Of a DNA stretch of 64,000 bases, positions 43,681-55,734 are shown piece after piece. Numbering within the stretch: the first letter of the stretch is position 1; every line of letters begins with the position of its first letter. Where the stretch lies: positions 1,240,001 to 1,304,000 of the forward strand of contig JAGKQI010000096.1 of the NCBI GenBank assembly GCA_018806915.1. The letters run 5' to 3'. This DNA is from Phytophthora colocasiae. Taxonomy: Eukaryota; Oomycota; Peronosporomycetes; Peronosporales; Peronosporaceae. The notes under the pieces were generated by a model. It searched no databases and had not been told where the DNA came from. It saw only the letters and a program-made list of their open reading frames with translations. Both the position numbers and the translations under genes were made by a program.

Positions 43681-46600
43681 ATGTACGCGGCAGCATTGCT
43701 GCTGCTGCTCGCCTCCGCGTCGACTCCGCTGGCTCAAGCTGCGGCCAAAGGTAAGTGCTGACGACTCGCTGCTATTTTAACCGTCGAACGCGACCTCTAA
43801 CGCTCTCTATCTCCTAGTAGAAGCCGAGGTATTTGACTCGATCCCAGCCATCGCGGCCTTGGAGAAGCATGTGATAGAGCACAAGTTTGAACAGATGACC
43901 AGGATAGCTAGAGGAGACGTGGGTGAAGACGGCCGAACTCCGTTGGTTCAGGAACCACAGGGTGCAGAGTTCTTGCTGAATGTATTCGACGGACAGGGAA
44001 GCACCAGCTCAGAGTGTTCTGGTAGTGCAGGAGATGGAGAGACAATCCAGTTCCCTCAGTCGCAGTCGGAGGACTGCAGTCGGTCGGGCAGTGTTAGTAG
44101 TGCAAGTTCAGGTTCAGGGGCAGAGAACGAGGACGCAGTGCTGGGGATCACGTTGGGTTCGGGAGGACTCGAAATTTCTATCGGATCAGCAGGAATCGCT
44201 GTGGGTTCTGAAGGTATTGACGTGTCGGCAGGCTCAGCAGGTATTTCGTTGGGCTCTGGCGGCCTTGAAGCCACTGTGGGATCAGGATCTACTGAACTGG
44301 GTATTATCGTTGGATCGGGTGGACTTGATGCTACAGTAGGGATTGACGGTCTTGGGGTCGACACAGGCTCCCATGGTTTGGAAGTCTCAGTCGGATCGCA
44401 TGACTTGGATGTGTCAGTTGGCTCTGGCGGCATTGATGCTAATGTGGCATCGAGGGAGATTGACGCTACCGTTGGGTTTCATGGGATTCATATCGATGCT
44501 GCCTCCAGGAATATTGACGCTACGGTTGGATCTCGTGGGATTCATTTTGAAGCTGCATCCAGGGATATTGACGCATCTGTAGGTTCTCAAGGAGTCCACG
44601 TTGCCACCACCATTTCTTCCGATATCGACACGTCAGTAGGATCACAGGGTCTTCATTTCGAAGCAAATTCTGCCCATCTTGACACGACCATTGGATCACC
44701 GGACATCCAGGTTACCACCATCCCTTTAGCTAGCAATCCCGTTGCTCAGGATTCTCCGGCACACTCGGATGTACCTGCGTCCGGAGGATCTGGCGGCGCA
44801 CAGGTTTTTGTTGGTTCCACTGAGAACAGCGCATCTACAGCAGAGATTGCATCCTCCTACTCGGAGGAGCGCTCTATTATCCTTGAGGGAACGTCAGTAC
44901 CGAGCTCCAACATATCAGCTACAGCCGAGGAGACCCCTTCGCCCGATACAGCCAGCAACTCAGCATCAACTGCTGGTTCAGCGGTGCCAGCGGAAGCATC
45001 GCTTGGGAATACATCAGCACAAGGTTCATTCAGTGGGTCGGAGGAGGTTGTCAAGGTTTTCTCTCTAACAGCAAGCAACAGTTCATCGAGTGTATCCGAA
45101 TCTGAAGGCGATGGCTGGTGGAGCGGTAGTGAATATTACGAACCGTACACATCAACTTACTGTCGGTGCAAGGCTACAGAGTGCCAGAACGAGTACCCTG
45201 GTGAGTCCAGCGGCTCCACTTGCGAAAGCAAGCTCTCCGATGGCTCGTGCCCAGATGGATACAAAACTTGTGTGTCTACCGACTCGTACAAGGTTTCTAC
45301 GTCTACAGTCACTCCGAACAGTATCGCAGAGGCAACGTTTACACTTCTGGCTGGGGACATTATCGGAGCGTTCTACAACTTGGGAGACGAGGACCCATTT
45401 ACTCGTAAAAGCAAATGGTGGATCACTATTTCTCTCCCTAGTGGGTGGAGATTTGTTGCCTGGGAAAACACCGTGGCCGACATAACGCTACGCGACGACG
45501 ATGGGGTTCACGCATCGGCTGTGCGTGTGCACAGCTGCTCCGACGTGACGAATAGCAAAAATTGCGACAGCGACACTCATCGGTATGGCTTCGTTGATGT
45601 CATGGAGCTTCTTGAAGGTCGAGAAAACTTGATGACGTCAAGCTCTCGTGGCCCTATGTCTTTCGTCCTCTCGAAAAGTATTGTCACAGGTGTCAGTGCT
45701 TCCAGCAGTTCTGTAGGCGTGAGTGTATCGCTTTCGTACGAGACTTCGGCTGGAACACTTAAATCCGCGGCTACCTCCAGACGCACGCGCGAACTTACCG
45801 TAACGGAATCTGACTCAACAGTTTCGGTTGACGACTTGAGTGCTCTTACTCTCGCCACGATGGCGTTGCCGTCTGTCCGACAAGGCCGCTTGGATTCATC
45901 GCTTGTGTGGATGGAAGAAGACACGGAGATCATGATGTTGTCTTTTGCAACGTCCACCATCGTCGGTCCCAATTCAGACAACCCGAAAGTGTGCGTTGAC
46001 TTTCGCTCTTCGTATTGCGCGAGCAAAGGACGGATGCCTAAATCTACTGTAACCTTTGGATCTTCAGCAGCAGCCTCATACGTTCAAGGTGGAAACCCAT
46101 TCCTCAACCTCTACGCTGACCCTGGTGAAACCAATTTAAATATCGAGAGCGACAACGCTACCTACTTTTGCGTCACGGACCTGTTACCCTCGGGCGTCAA
46201 GACAAACGAGACGTGGGAGATCAGAACGACCTTCACCTTCCAGATTCAGGTAACTAACGTGGACTGGAATGGTGATGAGGATCAGGAAGACGACTTTACC
46301 AGCGGGTTCCGTTTGCCTCCGCTCAGTGAGGTTGTTCTCATGGACGGCAATGCCGCGATGGGAAGCGATTGTGCACAGACGTTGGTTCACGCGAAGACAT
46401 GTAAGTATTTGACCGTTGCAAAGCACATTGTACCTGAGTACGCTCACAATCGTATGCATGTATTGTGATCCAGATTCAAAGTACACGTTAAGTGTGTACA
46501 GTGTGATGTCGATCACGTTCTTCGCAGTGGCGTTGGCTGGAGCTGTTCTTGTTACACGGATGGTGAGATTTTTATTGCCTGCTGGGTAGAAATGCTTGTG

Positions 46601-49600
46601 ACTGATGAGGATAATTGTTTGTAGAATGGTATCTCCTTCTCGAGACCGACGTTCTACAACGACATGACGTCATTATCTGTGATGATGATTTTCGTACTGT
46701 GTATCGTTGGTAACGCCATTTGGATTAGTGTATCCTCAAAGGCGTCGTCGGCAGGTGGTACGGACATCTACTACCTGCTATACGCGATTTCTGTATGCTT
46801 CACTTGGACGATGATGACTTCTGTGTGCTTTCACTGGGGTACTGTGCTCTTTCACGACGTGGGGCACTCTGGACGATTCTTCGTCTTCATTGTCTACGTG
46901 GTTATCAATGTGGCGTTCTATGGTGTCCAGCTTTTCGGCGTGGTCAGCCTCACGGACTTCTACAAATGCACTTACGATGACTACCTCAAGAACCCGTTCT
47001 ACACCATGCGACTGTGCTCGGACGATTACTGCCCCGATTTACAGCCGACACAGTGGAAATACGCAGTAAACAATGTGTGCAAAGATGTGAGCTACTCAGA
47101 CTGGTTCTTCCCGCTCTACCAGAGCGCTGAGCTCCTGATCTTCCTCACCTCAGTGGCGTTGCTAGTACTGGGCACTTTCGTGATTCAACGTGGTGTGCGT
47201 CTTATCGATCAATCCGGTGATATTTTCGATGATCACGTAGTGAAAGTGATGAAGAAATCTCTGATCACGTATCTGGTGGTGATTTTAGCGATTGCTCTCG
47301 TTCTCGGGACATCCTGCATCATGAACTCCATCCTGCATTGGAAGAACTGGAGCATCAACTCGGTCGTCTGGTACGTTTTTTCGATCTGGCTTCCAACATT
47401 GGTGCCTCCAATTGGTTTTCTGTTACTGCAATGGAACCCACGTCTGCATGGTATGAATTGGAATCCGTCGATGCACGTCAAAGACCCGCAGTTGCTTCAT
47501 CGCACGATATCCAGCATCTCCGAGAAGGTGGAAAGTGGCAAGTTTGACATCTCGGGGAACGGCACGGGGCTAAGTGACGGATGGGCTGGTATTTTGCGCT
47601 TCCCTGATACGGAGTACAACCCAATCGGTCAGGAGAGTGTGGATGGGACACACAATGTTCTCGCTCTAGCAATTCAACTTGTTTCGCCCATTCCTCTCAC
47701 ACACGCGTGCTTCGTCGAATTGTACGTAGCAGAAAATAATGCTCCTGAAGCTGGAGAGAATGATGTAACCGGAGAAGATTACTACGAAGACCTCCCAGTG
47801 CTAAGCTACCGCCGTTCTTCGATCAGCACCTTTATTGAAAGCGGATTGCATCAAGAAGGTATTCTCAGCCGTCGAAGCCACTCGATGTCATTGCTTGGGC
47901 CTGGATCGTTACCCACGCCGTTACCCGTCAATAACCCAGCTGCCAAATGGTCTCGTGTGGGCTTTACAGAGACTGTTCTACCAACACTGGTAACTAGCAA
48001 CTCGGAGAATGGAAGTGCCGTGACGCAGATCGCTACGTTCTTGTCGGTGCTTCAGATCCCTGTGATGCCTACGAACCCGCTTCTCCGCTTCGTCGTGTAT
48101 GAGATCCCGGAGAAGGCTTCTTCGCCTTCTGACGGCGACCTGCGTGAGTCCCGCCAAATGGTACGCGCGTCTTCCCGTCAGATGGATGAACGTGCTAGAC
48201 TCGCCCGTGTATCGGGCATGGGCATGGCGCCACCGTCGCGACCCAAGGTGTTCTGCGAGTTTTCTTGTGCGTGTGACGACATGCTGGCGGCCGACGAAGT
48301 GAACCTAGTGGCTCGACAGGTTTCGTACCGCAACCGGTCGCCAATTCCGACGGTCCTCAGTGATGGAACTGGCACAGAGTCTCCTAACATCGCGGCTGCT
48401 ACTGGCGCTGCTACACCGGAAGTAGACCCCTCCGTCCCTCGTCTGCGTGTCAAATCAATGACTGTGTCTCCGCGTCAGCTGAAGGAGAACTCGGGCTTCT
48501 ACATTACCAAAAGCTTTCAATTTGCTGAAGGCGACGAAATGGTGATTGAAGACATGGCCGAAAGCCCACTTACAAACGAGTTACCAAGGCAATATCTTGA
48601 GTTGCTTGTTACAGAGCGTGCCGAGGATCTTGTACGTGCACAAGCCGACGCCGCGGGCTTTGAGGCAAGAGTGAAGAGTGGAATGGTGGGCAACCTTTAC
48701 GACAACTTGATTGAGCAGATCCAGGGGGAGAACGATCAGACAGTGGTGCAGACGTGGCTAAACGAACGTATCCAGCAGCGTAAGATGTACGTTGAAGCGC
48801 TGCGCGAGTGCCACCAACTGTGTATTGATCGAGCAGAGGAAGGACTAAACTTCAAGGCTAGTACCGAGAAGAAGAGCCTCGTGTTGCGCTTCCTGCCGAT
48901 CAACTTGCACGTCCAGGACATGTGGGTCGGTCCTACGGCGGATTTGCGCTCGCAGCGATCAAGACGGACATCTCCTAACGTTCGGGTTTATCCTACTGTG
49001 ACAGTTGGCGCGTTTGCAGCTCACTGCTTCAAATTCCGCCACAACGGTAGCATTCTGAGTTTACGTGCCACGTTACAGAAGCGATCCTTATCGCGCGTGC
49101 AGAGTGACGTGTCCGACAAGAGCTTCGACGCTGTGGACTGGACCAGTGTTGACATTCGTTCCACGGACGAAACTCGCTGGCATCTTACGACGCGGTTCGA
49201 CATGTGCTTTTCTCAGGCTCTGACGACGCTGGTCACATCCTTCTGTCGCCAATTGGAGTACTCGTTGCAGCACCCGACGGACCGTACGTTCCTGACGACT
49301 GTCAACTCAATTGGTTTCCTATTCCAAGTGGAGTCGTTGCTATCGACGCAGGGCAAAGAGATCGGAATGCTGGAGGACTTTTCCGCTGCAGTTGATGCGC
49401 TAAAACACGTAACGTTTGTGCTTGACACGTCACCGCCGGCACATCTCCCGTCCACGTTGCTGAACCTGCACATGAAGAACACGACGCTGCCAAGTGTTGT
49501 GTCTGTGCGCTTGAGCAAGGGAGCCACTAAGGGGACGTACACGGTGGCTATCGGTGTGCGCTGCTCGGACGAGATTCGAGCCTCAATCCCGTCTAATATC

Positions 49601-50269
49601 CGGTCGGGAGGTTCGATCCCAGTCACACCAGTGATCTTCACACAAGGTATCAACGAGATGCAGACGCTGGCAAACAACGCCAGCACCAAGAAGACAACCT
49701 TGCAGGATATCATCAACCGCAAGAACTTTTTCGTCCTGACTCGCTACGTCGACAAGTACAAGCAACTCGCTACTCAAAAGGTACGTTCGCCTCGATGCTT
49801 TTTATGTTTAATAGTTCACTAACATGTTTATCTGTTATGTCTACAGCCGGAGGCAGTGCCTACACCTATGAGTACGATCGCGCCACTCCTGGAGTCGCTG
49901 GAGGAGCGAATCGCTACTGCAAGTAAACGGCAGGTGGTCAAGTCGAAGCACCCGAAGATCGTCCAGGAGAGCTCCCATCTGTGTCGACTACTGGGAGCTG
50001 GTCGTGTCACGTCATGCAAGAGTGCAAAGGACCGTACGAGTATGTCTGTAACGCTGGAGCAGGTGCGTCTACTTAGCGAGAACCATGGTCTGCCTGAGGA
50101 GTTCGCGGTGCGTACGGTGTCCACCATGCGCAGTAACGGCGTTCGCTTGGAGAACGCACTCAAAAACACCGGTAAGCGTCAGTACGCGTTTAACGCATTG
50201 CAGCGCTCGTTGCTTCCAGACGAGTACAAGTGCCCGGAAGGCACCTACGGCCGCGGTAATGTGAGTTAG
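43681..50269 (+). CDS. GPCR-INPP4 fusion: secreted-type ectodomain, 7TM region, inositol polyphosphate 4-phosphatase
   Basis: Five in-phase exons (43681-43750, 43818-46400, 46474-46562, 46625-49780, 49847-50269) give 2106 residues. Exon 1 is a signal peptide (MYAAALLLLLASASTPLAQA). Residues about 131-324 are about 20 decapeptide repeats of the type GSxGLDATV. The Cys-containing ectodomain runs to about 880. Exon 3 is the first TM helix (VMSITFFAVALAGAVLVT). Exon 4 adds about six more hydrophobic helices (SVMMIFVLCIVGNAIWISV through YVFSIWLPTLVPPIGFLLL), a 7TM layout. The cytosolic half ends in RVTSCKSAKDRTSM, the CX5R phosphatase motif of INPP4 enzymes (Cys about 2023, Arg about 2029). Predicted role: receptor-coupled removal of the 4-phosphate from PtdIns(3,4)P2. 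Oomycete GPCRs fused to catalytic domains are known ('GPCR-bigrams'). Confidence 0.88.
44138..44722 (+). repeat. ~30-bp coding tandem repeats (decapeptides GSxGLDxxVG)
   Basis: About twenty imperfect units of 30 bp encode motifs such as GSGGLEATV, GSHGLEVSV, GSQGLHFEA and ASREIDATVG. The alternation of small, hydrophobic and acidic residues every five positions suggests a beta-solenoid stalk in the ectodomain of the receptor. Units diverge gradually from first to last, which points to old serial duplication. Confidence 0.85.
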
Positions 50270-50391
50270 GGGAGCTCTGTCACGCAGACACCCCGTGTTG
50301 ATACACGCTGTTATTATTTTTGTGAATACAATTTTGAGGCATACAACAATGACATTGACTTGATCACATTTTACTTCATCCAATGAATTTT

Positions 50392-50913
50392 CTAGTCCGA
50401 GTAAGCTGGCAGCGTGTCTGCAACGGGGCCAAAGTCGCAACTACCGGGCGTGTAGCTCTTGATGTGAGTAGCCATGTGAGCCAAAGCACAGCATGAGCAA
50501 CACAGCGAGAGGAAAAAATCGTTGCGGGAGTTGCCAGGGATCTGGAAGCGCTCACGGGTTTTCTTGCGCAGGTGCATGACGAAGAGAGCGAACACCACAC
50601 GCACCAGGATCATGATGGCACGATACACGAGCATACCACCGCCGTTGTCACTGGTCGAGTAGCTGTACGCCGTCCCGTCATTGGTGATGTTGGTCTCGAC
50701 CGTGACGCTGCTTGAAGCTGCACTTGAAGCGATTCCACTGACCACGAACTCGACGATGACAACCACCAAGCAGGCGATGAGTGCCTTCGAGTACGACGTC
50801 ACGCCGAGCCTTGCCGAGATCTGTGCCATCGAGATGCACGAACAACATGTGACCATGAAGCAGTTGGGCATGAGGTCCGTGAAGCAGTCCCAGAAGCCGA
50901 CGGCCCACTGACC
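50392..50913 (-). CDS. PLAC8 family cysteine-rich protein (main exon)
   Basis: The frame from the probable acceptor GATTAG|GGT (50913) to the stop at 50392-50394 gives about 173 residues. The PLAC8 signatures are GQWAVGFWDCFTDLMPNCFMVTCCSC near the N-terminus, then ISARLGVTSYSK, a hydrophobic helix (ALIACLVVVIVEFVVSGI), and FFLSLCCSCCALAHMATHIKSY near the end, followed by GSCDFGPVADTLPAY. PLAC8 proteins are membrane-associated. Convergent with the GPCR gene, with stops about 120 bp apart. Upstream, an ATG frame (MSQPLCTETPAKPVE, about 51044-51000) looks like the first exon. It runs into a stop and resumes as VPYWDPPVESQ in another frame, so the 5' end is uncertain and the gene may be decaying. 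Confidence 0.75.
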   Translation of the reverse strand, partial: GQWAVGFWDCFTDLMPNCFMVTCCSCISMAQISARLGVTSYSKALIACLVVVIVEFVVSGIASSAASSSVTVETNITNDGTAYSYSTSDNGGGMLVYRAIMILVRVVFALFVMHLRKKTRERFQIPGNSRNDFFLSLCCSCCALAHMATHIKSYTPGSCDFGPVADTLPAYSD

Positions 50914-51830
50914 CTAATCAGTCCGTCTTCACTTTCTAGATCCTTCCCTGCCGGTTGAGACTCTACTGGTGGGTCCCAGTACGGAACCTCTAGTAGAGGA
51001 CCTCTACTGGCTTAGCTGGTGTCTCGGTGCAGAGTGGTTGGCTCATCTTGCTTGGAGGTAGACTCGTTTGAAATTGGGAAGTGAGAGGAGATCTCGCTCG
51101 AGTCGAGTACTGCGCTTGGAAGAGGTGCAACATGAACTTGTTTGTTTACAGTGATCCTTTTACCGCAGTACCACCTGGTCGTTTCCAGAGGATGTGGTTG
51201 TTCAGTACCGCTGTGTGAACGGGATACCGGTAAGACGCTTGGGTAGCAAGCGAAACTCTAGTCACGTGGCCTGCACTACAGCAAGTGGCACGCAAGCTGG
51301 TAGAGCAGAAGCACGTTCCAAAAAATAGGATATGATACCTCGATGATCCTCAAGATGTACTTGAATTTCGCTTCTAGGTGTGAATGTACGAAGTACAAAA
51401 TGACAGAGTATGAAGCATTGGCGATTGACTTGTGTTATCTAGTGCTGGTGGCACATCTGATGACACGTCATACGTATTCCTTTTAAACAAATTAAAAAGG
51501 TTGAAGCGAACAAACACTCGTCTTCTGACTGCACGCGACGTGATGTCAGGATTTCAGGTCATGTAGTAACCTGCGACAGCATATCCTCCTACTCAATACT
51601 TAAATTTTCCACACGTACTGTGGAATCTGCTCCAGCATTGCCCCCGTCTTTTCATACGTTTCAAAATTCCCCACACAATGCTTTAGCAAGCGCTTCCTAC
51701 TACACTTTAGTTTGGGAAGTTTAGCGTTAAAATCCCCCAGGGTGTGGATATCGAATTCTCCCAGAGCTGTCGCCATCTCATCATCAATACCGGGGACAAC
51801 CGTGACGCTTTCTCCATCCGCCGCTGGCGT
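50914..51830. other. PLAC8 5' region and one copy of a local duplication
   Basis: 50914-51045 holds the damaged PLAC8 first exon and a short tandem repeat (GACYTCTACTGG units at about 50970 and 51000). 51285-51475 is matched by 53655-53850 (shared blocks GAAGCATTGGCG and TTATCTAGTGCT), showing a local duplication. 51480-51830 shows no gene or repeat that I can support. Confidence 0.55.
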
Positions 51831-53439
51831 TCATGACACAGGTTGCTTGCCGTCAATTGCAGTCTCGCTACCTTCAGGGGATATGAAAATCAATGCCAGT
51901 CGGGATGCTGGATCTTTCATTGCTCTGTTCAACCACCCAATTGCAGTCAGCAAAGCCACAATCCCTCCCCCCTTCACAGGGGGTGGCGAAATCGAAGGCA
52001 CGACCATCTGAAAGAGTAGCAGTTTTCGCTTGCCCGTAAATTGACGGCGCCGAGGGCAGTAGAAAGAGTCCACGGACTCAAAGTTGGCTGGCTGCGGAAG
52101 ATGGTAGGGGCCTGTTGCTTTTAGCGTGGCGCTCGATAACTCATCAGGTTTGAAGTAGCAAAAGCCCTCGCTTTTGCTGATCTTGAACGTTTTGGTGCCT
52201 TCTTCTGAGATACACGTGGTTTCAATGATACCACCTCGCACAAGCTGCTCGTGTGCCTTCATCTCAAACAAATGTCCACGGAGTACAGCGCATTTCGGTA
52301 TTCCTTGGATCCGAAGAATGATGGAATTTCGCTGTTTGAAATGCATTCCCGCGATCTTTTGCAGTACCAGGCGCGAAACAAATGACGATGCAATTTGAAC
52401 ATCGTAAAATGTTGGATCTGCCTTTGGCTGGATGTGACACAGTCGATGGCGCATGAGCCCTCCTCTTTTACTCATCGCCAGTCGTTCCAGCTCAGGCAAA
52501 GAATCCATGCCAACGATATCGTCTACAATGTCTTGGACCGTATCTGCCACGAATTCTTCGTTTGTTGAAAGGCAGCTACGAGCCACACCACCAAAGAAGG
52601 CAAAACGTGCTTTAACCTTCTCCTGCGTAACTTGATCAAGTTTCAACTTGCTTGCTGCCGCGGACAGCTCGTCCACGTCCCACAATGGCATGTGTATCAC
52701 AGTCGCCGTTTCTTCCTTTTCTATCTTCTTCCGCCACTGCTCATTTGGACTGGTGAAACACACCATCTTTGAAGGTGAGTTCGGTCGACGTTGTGGTGGC
52801 CCGTCGTACAGGTAGATAATGTCGCCTTTGGCGGCCTTGTGAGCTTCATTGATGATCGTGCTCATGTTCGCATCTCCATCTATACACGACGCTAATTGCT
52901 CCCCACCTTTGAAGACAGCAGCCTCTTCTCTCTCTGAGTCTTTCGTAAACGAAACCGTGATGATGGTTGTTTCTTGCTTCTCTTCTTTGTAGCGCTGGTA
53001 GAAGTAGGCGTAGAAGACAGACTTGCCAATGCCTAGCCATAAAAAGATATCAAATGCTACTCTAATGTCAACGAGCCACCAAACACCGTGACTCACCTGG
53101 TGTTCCCGTGACAGTAACGATGTCGTATTTCTTTAGCTCCTTGAGAATGCGCGTGTAGTACTCGGGATAACACTGGCGGACGTAGTAGACAGGACCTAAA
53201 GAAAATTCGTACTGCATCGGCAATTCACTTGGAAACTCCTGCGTCGGTCCTTCTTCGAGCCTGCTTGAGCCCATGTCTTTGAGATTGGGAGCTATGGCTT
53301 CAATATGCCTTTGGAACATGTCCGTCATGGCGTTTCTTTCAGCTGGTAATACTTCAGATTGAAAAATGAACCCTACGATTGAGGGAACCGAAAGAATTTT
53401 TTTCGGTCGACTGTTGTCAGGACATTTGAGAGAAATCAA
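51831..53439 (-). CDS. Crinkler/RHS-type P-loop NTPase module, 5' end unresolved
   Basis: Exons 53439-53097 and 53032-51831 are in phase across the intron. The first in-frame ATG is at 53328; the open frame extends to about 53451 without one. Sequence hallmarks are YYVRQCYPEYYTRILKEL, a Walker A loop VTGTPGIGKSVFYAYFY split by the intron, a Walker B-like GDIIYLYDGP, and a nuclease-like C-terminal region (VLRGHLFEMKAHEQL, GFCYFKPDELSSA). This is the NTPase plus REase-like layout of oomycete Crinkler C-terminal regions and of RHS proteins. The usual N-terminal LFLAK and HVLVxxP translocation motifs are absent, and the frame is cut short next to a PLAC8 fragment. It may be an intracellular family member or a 5'-truncated gene. 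Confidence 0.7.
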
Positions 53440-53486
53440 CGCTGCTGCTTGATCTAAAGTGATGATCGACTATCGGCGACCATTAC

Positions 53487-53850
53487 GCTTGCATTTCCAG
53501 TGACCACGAACTCGTCGATGAGTACCATTAAGCACGTGAGCGAGTTCGTCGTCACACCGAGCCTTGCGGAGATCTACATCCTCGAGATGCACGAGCAGCA
53601 CGTGACCATGAACTTCATTGGGTAGCGAGCTCTAGTGCAGTTTTTTGGGCTGCGTTGGCACGCAGAGCAGAAGCAACGACCAAACGGCAGAGTTCTGTTC
53701 CAGATCCTCAAGATATACTTGAATTTCACTTCACATTGAAGTGTGGAGTACGAAGAATGAATGAGCACAAGATATCGGTACGAAGCATTGGCGGTTGACT
53801 TATGTTATCTAGTGCTCGTGGCACATCCGACACACACGTCATGGACAAAC
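53487..53850 (-). pseudogene. fragment of a second PLAC8 copy
   Basis: 53496-53628 aligns with 50737-50870 at about 75-80% identity by eye (shared TGACCACGAACTCG, CGAGCCTTGC, GAGATGCACGA, TGTGACCATGAA-type words). On the minus strand it reads KFMVTCCSCISRM, the PLAC8 core. The downstream half of the gene is absent, and 53655-53850 matches the upstream flank of the intact copy (51285-51475). It is a truncated duplicate, not a gene. Confidence 0.75.
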
Positions 53851-53923
53851 GGTTATGCGGCTAACCACTCGGAGTTACGAGTAGTGAGGCACAAAACACA
53901 AAAGGCGAAGAGATGACTCAGGC

Positions 53924-55542
53924 TTACAGCTCTCCGAGCAGTGCAGTCACATCCTCCACCGTGAGATCGCGGTCGTCCTTCTTAAGGATGGTACGCACTG
54001 CATCGGAAGCTCCAGTGTTCGGTACCGACAACGTTTTGTCTACGAAATTCGGCAGTCGGTCCTGGTTGGCATCCACCCATCGCAGATACGTGAGTGACTG
54101 CTCCGGAGTCAAAATGGAGTGGAGCATTTCCGTTTGTCTCTGAACCGCCTCGGAGCGCTGCTCAAGACTCTTCTTCAGTTTGCTTAAATATGTCTACAGA
54201 ACAAAAAATACACCACAGTGAGTAGAAGAACAAGCATCCACCATCGTTTTACAATACATACCACCGCCATTGCCACCCGTCGACGTTCCGACTTGCTGCT
54301 CCTGGAGTCCCCTGACCTGTAAGATGAGCACAAACATGTATGCATCAGAATCATATTCCATGCAGCAAAGGTGAGTAAACTCACTTGTAAAGGGATTTCA
54401 GCTTCTCGTCCTGCTCGTAGGTAAGCGCAAGATCGCTTGTAAGAGTTGACCAGAGTGTGTCCTTCTTCACCATGACTGGAGCTTTCTTCTTCTCTGGCAC
54501 ATCTCCCGCGTTTTTGGATCCCATCCCATTGGCTTCATCAAAGAACGATTCATCCTGGATGCTGAGCCACAGCAAGAACCGGCAGTATGGAGGGAGCAAC
54601 AAGTTGTCGAGTTGGCGGAAATTATAGTCCTTCACTGCACGTCGCTCCTGCAAATTTGCCATAAACAACCAAACGTTACCTCATCGTGCACATGCAAGAG
54701 CTTAGCAAGAAAGCAGCTACTTACCACACTGTTCGGTCCGAATCGCTCCTGAATCAGCATAATACCTTGTCGTATTTTCTCCTGCACAGTCTAAAACGAC
54801 AATAGCACAAAGTATATCAACACCAGCCTCATTCCATTTCATAAGGCACAACGTCGTACCTCCTCAGAGCCGCCATTCTTCCTGTCTTCTACAAGACTTT
54901 TCAGAATATCCGAGCGCACTTGGTTCAGCGCCTCGTCCGCACGTTCTAAATGGGTAGCACGTGTCGTGTCAATGCTCTCCGTCAATTGAGAAACCTGCAA
55001 CATCATCAGTTTCCTGTAAATTCCACTGCTTTCACCACATTAAAAAAATCTCCCACCTTCTCCTCCAACAGTTCCAGATACTGTTTCTTACGACGACGAC
55101 TCTGACGTGCTGATTCGCGATTCCTGGCTAGACGTCGCTGCCGCTTCTCGTCCGTGTCCAATCCCCCAGCGTTAGATGATGAATCATCATCATTAGCGGA
55201 CGGTCGCATCATAGAACTCTCATTGAAACTTCCCTGTGATTGCTGGAAGGAAGGGGCAGACGGAGAGCTAGCGGACGGCGTCGTAGTCGGTGTCAATTCG
55301 CTTCCAAATGTTCGCTCAGGTGCCAGAGGAACAGTCTGCCCCAGTGTAAACGTCTCAGGTACAGGGACACCCGCTGCTGGGCGTGTCTGCGGCGGCTGCT
55401 CGGCCGCTACATCAGCGGACAGGAAGTAGCTGAGCAGGTCGTCGTCTTCCGCGGTGAGGTCCATGGCCATGGCTGCGTCTTGGTCGAGATTGAATTGCCC
55501 AATGACAACGCCTACGTGCTCGACGTCAACGTCCGGTATCAA
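53924..55542 (-). CDS. bZIP transcription factor (6 exons)
   Basis: Exons 55542-55057, 54994-54860, 54790-54725, 54647-54385, 54316-54262 and 54193-53924 are all in phase (424 residues from the first open codon). The first ATG is at 55473 (MAMDLTAEDDD), so either that is the start or a 5' exon is missing. The basic region KRQRRLARNRESARQSRRRKK has the canonical Asn and Arg contacts. A short zipper follows in exon 2 (YLELLEEKVSQLTESID). The N-terminus is acidic and Ser/Thr/Pro-rich, like an activation domain. The C-terminal 250 residues are helical (ERRAVKDYNFRQLDNLLLPPYCRFLLWLSIQDESFF, TPEQSLTYLRWVDANQDRLP) with a pattern seen in other oomycete bZIPs. It is nuclear; target genes are unknown. 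Confidence 0.88.
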
Positions 55543-55734
55543 ATCATCTTGGATTCAGTATTGCATTTTTAGTCCTCGTCTTGTGAAATCATCTTGGATT
55601 CAGTATGGCATTTTTAGTCCTCGTCTTGTTGACACAAAATATATGCATGATACCAGGTTTATCATGAGTGTTGGTCTCCTTCTTCCCTACAGTCTCATTC
55701 CAGGAAGCTCAACCACGAAAGCAGCTCGATTCTC

